Positions 20,767-31,200 of a DNA stretch of 64,000 bases are shown here, in pieces. The notes below the pieces were generated by a model. It was not told where the DNA came from, searched no databases, and saw nothing but the letters and a program-made list of their open reading frames with translations. The DNA comes from Calamus simplicifolius (taxonomy: Eukaryota; Streptophyta; Magnoliopsida; Arecales; Arecaceae). The stretch covers positions 167,440 to 231,439 of the forward strand of contig UESW01005003.1 in assembly GCA_900491605.1 (NCBI GenBank), in the 5' to 3' direction. Numbering within the stretch: the first letter of the stretch is position 1; every line of letters begins with the position of its first letter. The position numbers and the translations under genes were made by a program.

Positions 20767-22607
20767 GCCCCTTAGCACCCGAGCCATCTCTGCTCGGGTA
20801 TCCTCCAGAGCCATCTCCGCCCTCTCTGCCCTAGCCCGGAGTGCTTGCATCTCCTCCAACGATTGATCGAGAGCGGCATCGGCCTGGGCCCAAAGGTCCC
20901 TCATGGCAGTCATGGAATTCAACGCATGGGCAGAATGTCTAGGTTTGACGAAGAAAATAGTTTTAAAAAAATTGAGAATAGAACAAAGCTTACCCAGAGA
21001 TGTGCCACAGACGCCTCTCGAAAGAATGTGGCCCTCCCTTGATGTCAGAGAAATCCCTGCAGCTCAGGCACGGACGCCTGGTCCAATGTTCGCTCGGCCC
21101 AGCAACTGTAGTGCGCCAGAATCGACTGGAAGGAAGGATCGACGCCACTCCCCTCCGCTGACTTGGGAGCCGCGTCTGAGGACTCCACCTCCGATTCTAC
21201 TCCCTCTGGCACCTCTACTAGTGGGGGCGCCTCGGTTGTCGCCCCTTTGGGAGGTAAGGCAGCTTATGGAGTCGGCTTTGTAGTTGAATGGGCTGGCTCC
21301 GCTTCGACGGCTTCGAGCGGGGGTGACGGTGCTTTAACAACTCGCTCCGGAGAGGGATCGAGCAGAATAATGGGAGGGGGAGCCGGTGCTGGTGAGGGTA
21401 AATCCTTTCCTCCCGCCTCGCTCCGCCCTAATTCCTCACTGGCCTTGGCCCTTACCGCTTCATTCTTTACGGCTTCGTCGGCTTGGGCTCCTGCCGCCTC
21501 GCGCCCGCGTGAGGGCTCCACGACCTCGGCCCTCCCAGCATCGGCCCTTTCAGCATTGGCCCTTCTGGTAATCTTGGCAATGGCCCTCCTCTCGGCAGGG
21601 GCCCCATTCCCCTTTGCTTTCCGCTTCTTCGTAACAGCTTGCCTAATCTCACGAAGTGACGGTGCCATTCCTATATCAAAAAATAAGAAGGAAGGGAGTT
21701 TTAAAAAAAAAAAAAAAGAAGAAGAAAGAAGAGAGGAAAGAGGTGAGTAGTCAAGTGCTCACCACTAGATGGAATAAGGCCGGCGAGATGGAGGTTTTCT
21801 TCAGTCAGGAGCTGATTGCACCGAGGGATATCGGTAGTCAGAAGCTACCCAAATGCCATTCGATCCCTCGGAAGGATGGAAGAATCCCTATTGGCGTCGG
21901 TATTTGATGTTCCCCAGTTTCCACTCATCCCCTCGACATTGGCAAAAAAGAACTTATCTTTCCACCCTTTGATAGAGGTGGGAAGATACAATTTGAGGAT
22001 CATAGTGGGTCTAGGGGTAAAGGACCACCAACCCGCTTGCTTGCAAAGGGTGTAGAAACTATGAAATAAGGAGATGATAACTTCTATACCTTGCAGGTGA
22101 CAAAGAGTCATAAAGCCGACGATGGTTCGGAAGGAGTTAGGGACTAACTGGGAAGGTGTTAAAGAATATCTATCTAGAAGGTTGAGGATAAAGGGTGAAT
22201 GGGTAATCGAAGTCTCGCCTTAAAGAAAGCTCCGTACAAGGCAACCCTTCCGGGATGGAAAGAGGTTACCCTGTCATTAAGAGCGGGGTAGGGCAGACGT
22301 AGATTAGAAGAAAAATTGTACTTGGCTCCAAGGTTCACTATGTCTTGAGCAGACATATTGGAGGCGGTCCATTCGGGGAACTCCTTGACAGTGCTAGAGG
22401 GACCGGCGATGATCGGACGGCGCCGGGGGGCCCGTCCAACGGCCAGACGTTCCCAACTACGGGATGTCCGGTCGTTCGCCGCCGTTCTAAGGAAGCATGG
22501 TCGGAAGATGAAGTGGTCCATTGAGTCGGTGAGGAAGCAGAAGGTTAGGAAGGAACAGGGGAACAATCCTCAGAATCAGAAATAGAGCAAGAAGGTGAAG
22601 AAGCCAT
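20767..22607 (-). pseudogene. Element A antisense gene, N-terminal part with 'putative gypsy type transposon' domain
   Basis: The minus-strand gene starts at ATG 22607. A domain at about 22330-21850 matches the 'putative gypsy type transposon' family (FFKARLRLPIHP, GWWSF, LPTSIKGWKDKFFF). A Pro/Ala-rich low-complexity region and a coiled coil follow. Two probable introns are 21671-21762 (GTGAGC...TATAG) and 20939-20993 (GTAAGC...CTAG). Element B has introns at the same places. A 1-bp frameshift lies near 22180. The gene is cut by the copia element and resumes at 4022. Function unknown. Confidence 0.75.
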
Positions 22608-22755
22608 GGGAACTAACCTGAAAATCTCGAACCGGGATTGAAGTAGAAGGAGCACGGGGGGAACGGAAACAGGAGATAAACGGACGCTTGTGGATTCAAG
22701 GTAGGAGGTTGCAACGTGAGAAAAGGTGAAGATTGGAGGATAAGGACAATCTTTT

Positions 22756-22764
22756 CCTTTTATA
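22756..22764 (-). promoter_or_regulatory. TATA box of the element A antisense gene
   Basis: On the minus strand it reads TATAAAAGG, about 150 bp upstream of the antisense ATG and outside the LTR. Element B has a TATA-like sequence at the matching place (56523-56530). This suggests the antisense gene is transcribed from its own promoter. Confidence 0.6.
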
Positions 22765-23065
22765 ACCCCATTTCAAATCATCCCGCGGTTGTTCGATCTG
22801 GCCATGTGTCCTCTTTCCATTGGAAACTGCTTCGGCAGCCCCTCAGCGCGAGAAACACGAAAAACACCGCCAATAAAGAGGTGGCGGTGACATTACCACA
22901 ATGATGACGCTCACCTTTTTACAACTTCTCGCCCGAGAAAAATCTTCCTCAATCCCAACAGCCTGAACGGATGAAATAATGGTACGGAGATCAGCCGCCT
23001 GGTGGATATTAACACCCCTTTCGATGGCAACTGAACGCCCGCCCATCTCAGGGGTGGAGGTCATC

Positions 23066-24065
23066 TGATGTGGCTGACACCTTCTCTGAGCGGCATCATA
23101 ACACTTTGCGCAATTCCTGAAATCAAATGATGTGATAACTCATTTTTGGGATGTTGGAACTCTTGCCCCGCCATCCGGTACTGGCCTCTGCCTCCGGCCT
23201 CTAGCTCCAGCTCTGGCCTTCAGCTCCAGCCTCTGGCTCCGGCATCGGCCTATGGCTTCGGCCTCCAGCGTCGGCTCCGGCATCCGGTACCGGCCTCTGA
23301 CTTCGGCCCTCAGCTCTAGCTCCGGCCTCCAACGTCGGCTCCGGCATCCGACTCCGGCCTCCAGCTTCGGCTTTCAGCTCCAGCCTCTGACTCTGGCACC
23401 GGCCTGTGGCTCCGGCCTCTAGCGTCGGCTCCGGCCTCCAGCTCCGGCCTCCAGCTCCGGCCTTTGGCTCGGCCTCCAGCGTTGGCTCCGGTATCCGGCT
23501 CCGGCCTCCAACTCCGGTATCCGGCCTCCAGCTCCGGCCTTTGGCTTCGGCCTCTAGCTCCGGCCTCCGGCTTCGGCTCCGACTTTAACTTGGTGCCTTA
23601 TTTTCCTAAGTACACTAAAACCCACCTCAGGTATCGGACCTCGAGATTCGAGACATCCATTACCGTGTATCTCGATCATCAAAATCATGGGCAAATACTA
23701 GTACACCCCGCAGTTGCCGACATACACGATGTCCATTCAGCAATGGCTCACCTACTTGCCGTTCACGGAAGCTCATCCTAACAAGAAAGATTCGACGGTT
23801 TCAACGAAACGAGAAAAAGGGAACCCTCTAGATAGGTATAAAAAGAGGACCCCGAGCTCAAGGCGGGGGATCTTTTCTTCTTCTCTCAAAAAGAAAAGAC
23901 CCACACACAACACATTCCTGTTCTACAAGCGCACTGACTTGAGCGTCGGAGGGTCCTTGCTGGAACCACCGGCCCGAGGACTTCTTGTAGGTTTTCGAAG
24001 GAAGAAGGCGACCTTTCCACCTTCTTGGAGGCCCCCGAAGATCTCAGCACGTCCAGTGCTCATCA
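23066..24065 (+). repeat. Element A 3' LTR
   Basis: It starts TGATGTGGC right after a purine-rich tract (GGGGTGGAGGTCATC, 23051-23065) and ends CATCA at 24065. A TATA box (TATAAAAAG, 23837-23845) is followed by a pyrimidine-rich leader, as in other gypsy LTRs. No second copy is in the window, so the borders rest on the ends and on the polypurine tract shared with elements B and C. Confidence 0.75.
23160..23590 (+). repeat. GC-rich minisatellite inside the element A LTR
   Basis: Short units of the type GGCTCCGGCCTCCAGCTCC (about 12-19 bp, irregular) fill the region upstream of the LTR TATA box. Open frames in several phases here are by-products of the repeat. Confidence 0.9.
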
Positions 24066-27000
24066 CAAGTGACTTGGCAGCATCAAGTTACATGATGTGT
24101 GACCCATTTAATCCATGCAACATATATAACCCATATGACTTGTGTGACCTTTTGACACAAAATGACTTTTGTGACCTGTTTATACCAATTCAATTATCAA
24201 ATAATTATATATTTAAAATTATAATTCTAAAGTAATTATATGTTCATTGTGTGTAATATTATTTATCTTTAGTCTATTTCTATCCAATTGTTAGAAAATG
24301 ATAAAAATAATAATTAATTAAAGATAACATGAACTTAGATAAGCAAATTTGGCAGGTCATGTTCGGATTATCAGTTTAGATTATACAAATTGATTCGTTC
24401 AATAAACAAATCAATTGCGAATCAATTATCAATTCAAGTTCTAATTTATTTATTAATCATACCTAATAGATTAATTCGATTTTAATTTGAATTCTTTTGT
24501 ACTCAATCTAAATTCACTAATTTTTTTACCGAAATTGGGTTATGTTCGCAAATCATGCTTAAAAATATCGCTCATAGTCAAGAGCATTTTATTGTTATCA
24601 ATTTTTTTTTTTTCCGGCAAAAACAAAAGGCTACCATTTTCCTTCTAATGCTAATGGCTGCCCTTGCTTGTGTTTCTGTCCATCACTCCATCTTGCATTT
24701 AACGAAGCATTTGTGGGCCTTCCAAGAAAGGGGCAGGTGAGCTGCCACGGTGCACGTTCATTTCTTTGAGTTTTATTGACTATTTGTTAATACTTTTTTC
24801 TCAATCATTTTCCTTCGCAGGGGCCACCGGATGCAGATTGCAGACCGCGCATCCGCGGACTTGGAACCGCCATACATTTTTTTTTCTTAAAAAAAAAATA
24901 CCGCATTTCGACAGTTGGACAGAACTTTTTTTTTTTGATAAAAAAAAAAAATAAGCTTTACCGATCCGTGGCTACGTCATACTTTGTTTTCTAATTTTTT
25001 ATGGTGCAAAATTTGCGCAGCCATTCTAGCAGTCAAAGAAGCAAAAGCAATATTTAATGCGTGAAAGAGACCCTAACCACTGGGCTACCATCTGTGTCTT
25101 GAATCAAATAAATTTTATTTTACTTTTTAATAATATTTTAAAAATTAAATTAACATCAAATTAATTTAATATTTAGATTATGAGTCAATCGATTCGATCA
25201 AATAAATCAATTTGATTAAAATAAATAATATTTTATTAATTTTTAATTTAATAATATAAAATATAATTTAAATAAAAATTAAAAAATTAAAAATTAAATT
25301 ATATAATCTAATTGGTTCAATAAAATTTTTTGATTTTCATCGAATTATATAAAAATTAATTTTAATAATAAAATTAAAATAAATTAATAATTAATTTTTA
25401 ATTAAATAATTGATTCGATCGATCGGTCCGATTTTCAAAACACTACTCTTATTCTTCTTTTATTACCAAATTGAGCTCATTAAAACTATATCATTAAATA
25501 ACTAATATTCAAAAAAAGAAGATGCAATGTACTGGAATTTGACTAGTGACAGCATAAATGTGCCTCCAGCTTGCACATTACTAATAATCAAGAAATAATG
25601 ATACTAACGGAGATAATACATGAGCATCCACAGAGCAATCCAAATAAGATATTTCCTTACATAAATTTAATATTTTAAAATCGATGCCTATGCATACAGT
25701 GGCTAATAGATATTAATATTCATTTTAACAACAATGGAGAAAAGAAAAATTAAGCCTTTATTCTAATCATGATCTTTTTTTTATGCCGCGACCTAATATA
25801 GCTTATATAAAAGTTTTGATCAAAATAAATTGATGGATTTCAAGATATCAATTGATATGCCATGTTTATGTTAGCTGACATTTTTTAGTCTCCTTATTTT
25901 CTTAAATATAATTTTTTAACTAATAAATCTTTAAATTAATGTTTAAATATGATCTTTAATCTAGATTTACAATACTTGTTGAGATATGGATAACCTAGGC
26001 CATTAACAATGGTTGAGATTTGAAAAAAAAAAAAAAAAAATTTACTTTAATTTTGGTCTCAGCCTCCTACTGAGATAGTTGATGTGTTAAGGTTTAAAGT
26101 GCTAATTGGTACTAATCAGTGGATCTAAGACCTTTTGGCATGATATTGTGTTGGTTAAAACAAAATCAAGAAGCCATAAAATCTATCCCCTTATGCATTT
26201 TAGAGATAAAGATTTGAAGAAGAATCATAATTTAATTTACTTGAAAAAAATGATATATTATAATTTAAGCTATACTTTATTGTTATACCTACATAAATTT
26301 GTTTCTAGAGAACTGAGCACTCTGCTTTAAAATCCATTTTGCATGGAGACAACTAAAACTTGAGATAAAATTAATTATATTTTAGAATAAACTATTTTCT
26401 TCAAAATTAATATAGTTAGAGTAAGATGGATAGTATTTCTAAAATGAAGATAAACTTTTTTAAAATAATTATTTCTTATTAGGAAAATATCAAATCTGCA
26501 TAAGCTTGTTGACTTGTAAGGAGGGCCACAATCTTCCTTATTTGAGGTATATGTCCTCACATGAACTAGATATGAGAACCACTTATTATATTACTTTTTT
26601 TTTAAAAATAATTATTAAGATGGGTCATACTTTCTTTATTCTTTTTTTATTAAAATATATGAGAACCACTTATTATATTATTTTTAATTTTTAAAACAAT
26701 TATTAAGATGGACCATACTTTCTTTATTTTTTAAAAAGTTATGAACTAATTTTTTTAGCGAGTAATATATTCTTTATTATTAAAAGATATATCGTTAAAA
26801 TAAAATTGATACTAAACATAGGGTGATGCCTGTAAAATTAAACATGAATAATATCACCATTCAAATTTATCTATAAATAGATTTTTTTTCTCCAATAAAT
26901 TATTTTAAACTAAAAATATAAATTATCAATCTCAATCTTCTTTTTCACAAATAAATTTCATATTTAATCCAGAATTTTCTTCTCGCTATTCTAATCAATC

Positions 27001-27160
27001 ACTCTATTTAACAAATATAATTCTCCTGTATCTTAATATAACTTTGTTTTATTTTTTATATTTATCTAGTATTACTTATTATTTTTATTAGATATTTTAT
27101 TTGTTACTTAAAATTAAGATATTTTTATTATTAACCTATGTTTTATTATTAAGGGTGTGC
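24066..27160. other. AT-rich intergenic DNA, no gene recognised
   Basis: Homopolymer A and T runs (24600-24620, 24880-24950, 26023-26041) and AT-rich palindromic stretches (25130-25430) dominate. A tandem duplication at about 26570-26740 is listed separately. No coding or RNA gene could be supported. Confidence 0.7.
26570..26740 (+). repeat. Tandem duplication, unit about 88 bp
   Basis: ATGAGAACCACTTATTATAT occurs at about 26571 and again at about 26659. It is followed in both copies by TTATTAAGATGG(G/A)(T/C)CATACTTTC. The two copies differ at a few positions. Confidence 0.85.
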
Positions 27161-28214
27161 TTGGTATAAGATTAAAGAGGTGAGAATTGAAGCTACTTTC
27201 ATAATTTTTTGCCTTCTTTTATGATATTTGGGATGGAGTTATCTTACCTTTACCCCCTTGAGTTGTTAAACTAGGTGAATAGATTAATAGAAGATAAACA
27301 GAGGTTGAAATATTATTTAGTAACAAGAATACTTTTATATCTTCATAATTTACATCGGAAAAATGCTAACGGGAAAAAACCTAAGATGCGACGAGGCGTT
27401 TCTCTGTGACCTCTATCCAGTCCACTCGTTTCTCCATTATTTATTCTCTTTGTTTCTATCCTAGTCAGTACTGTGTGGAATTATCCGGTACCGGCGCTTC
27501 TCAGGCATCCCAATGGTGTGGTCCTCAACGCGAACATTCGTGTTCCTTTGAGGCCCACCGCATGCTGCTTCGGTCGCCTTCAGTCGTTAGCTTTCACTTC
27601 TTCCTTGCCACCATGCAATTTATTGCTTCGACTCCATCCACACACTTCCAAGGGATGAGGATAACCCTGCTGGCCACCACTGAATTTTGAAAGGTTGTTG
27701 AAATTTGAGCAGTAGGCGTTCACTTTATCACCGGTAAGAAGCTGAAAAATCTTAGACGTGAAAATTGAGTAAGAAGAAAATAGACGGTGAATTGTAATAG
27801 ATTGAAACCTCTCTGCCTTTTGTCTTCCACTCTCTTTATTTTTTTTTTTTTTTTTCTGGTGTTCAGGAGATTGATGCTAACTTGTGTCATTTGCCTGTTC
27901 CAACTCCTGATCCATGGTAAAGAGTCTGTGATGCTTATTGGTTCAGGTACGTTTACTCCTCATCAGCAGCGTATAGCTCCAAATTAGCTTGTACGTGGCG
28001 ATTGATCAGCCATGCATAGAATACATAGAATCTAATTTTTTCACAGATAAACCAATCAGAATGCATCTGAGTTTATAGGATTCCTTTGCTTACACCATCA
28101 GCCTTTTGCTATATAGAAGGAAAGCAGGTTGTTGGAAAGTTGGTCTGAGCATTGAGGCAGGTCAGGGTTCTTGGTTGCAGTTCAGTTTGAGCTAAACCAG
28201 TGGTGTCCTCTCCC
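27161..28214 (+). promoter_or_regulatory. Upstream region of the FRO gene
   Basis: This stretch includes pyrimidine-rich sequence at 27400-27480 and 27800-27860 and may hold the promoter and an untranslated first exon or intron. No convincing single TATA box or transcription start could be chosen. Short open frames at 27406-27690 look non-coding. Confidence 0.35.
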
Positions 28215-31200
28215 ATGGCTGGACTCTCGGCTTATGAGCCACTTCTGTCCAATGGAAGGGTTGAGCATGGCCCTTCCAAGCGCATGCCTTTTGCGTGCTC
28301 TTTGGCTAAATGGGTGCTAAAATCTTTGATGTGGATAATTTTCATAATTTGGGCTGCTGCAATATTTTTCTACCCAACTGACCTGGTGAGGAATTTGTTA
28401 TCGCAATGGTATCAGATGACTGAAAATACAATCTTTGGGATTACAGGTATGCGGTAAAATAAGTCTTCTGCTCTCTTTCAATTAAGTTATTGTTGAAGAA
28501 GAGATGGATAGATACCTAATGAGTAATTTAATTTCTTGACTTCACAAACTGCAGGAAGCATATTGCTTGGATTCAGTGCACCGATCCTCATCATTTCTGG
28601 CATTTATATACATAACTGCCTTCCCTGGACACCATTTTGAGTATGCAGCAGTGCAATTTTCTTGATACTTGATGATTTCTTCTCGTATGATGATCATGAT
28701 ATAGAGTTTATCCTATATGTTTTTTTGAGAACTTGGTTTGCTCATTGGACTTCTCTTCATCAACAGGAGGAAGGATTCAAAATTTCCGAGGTTTAGGCTT
28801 TGGACATTTCCTGTCCTTGCGGATGGACCATTTGGTGTTGTCTCTGCTGCAGAATTTATTGGGATACTCCTTTTCTCTGCATATGTTCTCTGGTCAATTA
28901 GTGCTTATGCAATACAAAGCAGCAGCTTGATATCAAAATTTCCATTGCCTTCAAAAGAAAAATGGTAAGCTCAGTTTGAGGAAGCAATTATTTTTCCACC
29001 CTCATTCCAGCGAAGAACCATTTTTTTTCTAAGAAAAAATTAAAAGAAAATTCCCTGTATGCTACCTCATAATCTAGCCAATTGTAGAAACTTTTTCATG
29101 GTAAAATTGAATTTTGTTGGAAAATTGTGTATTTGATCATGATACATGGCATCATCTTTCTTTGCATAGTTTTAAAGTTAATTTTTAAGTTGCATAGTCT
29201 TTCAATTAAATATTTTAGTTGACAAGTTTGGCCCTTTTTAGTGCCAATGGTATCCGGTTTCTTAATTTTTCACAAGTTGGTTAATAAATATCTATGGAGG
29301 CCACAGAATTCTCTTTCAAGTTTGTGCTCTTCATCTGAAGATATTAACTATGTACCTTGAATATGTTGGACAAGATTTGCAATTTAGACAATTGATTGGC
29401 ATGCCAATTCCCTAGTAAAAGCTGTTATCTCAGACATCTTGTTTCAGACATAATTGTTCTCTATATTCAAGGATTGGCTTTCATTACTCCTTTCATGAAG
29501 TCCTAAAAGACATAGTAGTATTCTAATCATTTCCTATCATAACTCAGGACCTCACCCAAAAAGGCTAGGTAGAAAGTTATTATTTGGGCTCCTTGATTTT
29601 GTATAAGTACTCAAGATCTTTTCATCATATAACTGATGTGGGACTAAATACCTGCTAGCATGGTCTCTCACATACTTCCTTTGTTCAAGTCTCGGCATCC
29701 TTGTCAAGCTAAGAGTCCATATCTAAATTCAATCGAATTCAATCACAAACATATAAAACCCATCCAAAGACCACATGGATCATGAACTGAGTCCGCTCTG
29801 ATACCATTTATTATAACCTAGGATCTCACCTAAAAAGGTTTGTTAAAAAATTATTATTTAGGCTCCTTGATCCTGTATAAGTACCCAAGATCCTCCTCAA
29901 TACATAAACGATGCGAGGCTAAATACTCGCCCCTCATATTTCTGGTAGAGCATTCGTTCTTCTTTTGTGCCTCCACAAACCAAGCTAGTCATTGTTTACA
30001 TGTGACAGATTCATTGTGAGAGCAAATTATTGACTTTTTGACTGATTGTCAGATTGATGAATGATTTTCTAAAATTTCTTGTTTAATTCTTCTGTTATAA
30101 TGACAGGGCCTTTCCATGCTTTTAAATGCTGTTATTGGCCTGAAAAGTAATTATCATGGACTTCTGGATGCTTTCCTGCTTGTGTTTCTGCTAGATGAAA
30201 AATTTTACATCAAAATGCTATCATGGCATCCACCAAAGCATATATCTTCCTCTCTGTAACAGTTTGGTGCTTGGCTTCTAAAGTATAGCCATTCCTAATT
30301 AACCTTTAATTTATATCAGTTGCTTACTTTAAACTTCAAGCTCAACACTTACACAAATAATGATTCTTTGGTAGACACATGCCTCATATGGATGATGCTT
30401 TCAAGTACAATGACACCATCAGCATTTGTACCTAAGAGTATGAGAGGAAACCTAGGAACATATATTAGATCATCTTATATTATTTATGTTCTTTGTTCTC
30501 ATTAGATTGACAGATCTAAATTACGCTTTGATTTGTTTTAAAGATTAAATTATGCTTGAAATTATCTTTGATTGAGTGCATGTGATCATGGCATAGGCTA
30601 GTTTCATACACTGAAACCATGAGCTGAAACTATTATTATGGACTTAAAATTTTTCCATTTATCTGCAATTATGAGTGATTTTATAATAATGGAATCACAT
30701 CATATCATTTTGCTGCTGATTTATTGTGGCAAAGGATGTTTTCTACTGTTATGTAACATGTACTAAAATAGGTTCAGACAGGTGAGATGCTTTAGGAATT
30801 TTGCAGAAGTTCCTTTTTATATTCTTGAGATTTCCAAAATGTGATATCTTATGACTTCAATATGTGTTGATTGTCATGCTTTCTAGTAACTTAGCCCTCA
30901 GTGACAATAGTATGATGAGATACACATATTAAGAACAACTGTTCTTTTCTCAAAAAAGAACAAGTATTCTTGAAGTTCATTTAGGCTTAAATATGTGTAG
31001 GATGTTTTTTTAGTCAGGCCTTAACATGTTTCTAATTTCAAACTTGCAGTTGTTTCATGCTGGAAATTATTGGGCTTCGGTTGGGTTCAATTGGACTGTT
31101 TTGCATGCTATTCTTGTTTCTGCCAGTTGCAAGGGGTTCAGTTCTTCTCCGTTTAATAGATATTCCATTTGAGCATGCTACAAGATACCATGTCTGGCTT

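Larger units (their letters stand above)
1..24065 (+). mobile_element. Ty3/gypsy LTR retrotransposon, Tat lineage (element A), 5' part outside window
   Basis: Reading 5' to 3', the element shows the end of reverse transcriptase, RNase H, a second RNase H, integrase, a tandem array (2616-3190), an antisense gene (3450-22607 on the minus strand) and a 3' LTR (23066-24065). A second RNase H after the RT-linked one is a known hallmark of the plant Tat lineage. An antisense ORF between pol and the 3' LTR is known from RIRE2-like members. A 16.7-kb copia/hAT nest is inserted at 4027/4028, with TSD GCTTC at 4023-4027 and 20762-20766. The 5' LTR and gag lie left of the window, so the element's own TSD cannot be checked. 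Many stops and frameshifts make it non-autonomous. Confidence 0.85.

Noticed and set aside
23132..23781. Overlapping open frames in the element A LTR
   Set aside because: Artefacts of the GGCTCCGGCCTCC-type repeat; they shift frame at every irregular unit.
25060..25105. tRNA- or SINE-like A box (minus strand TAGCCCAGTGGTTAG)
   Set aside because: No B box or cloverleaf found at the expected distance.
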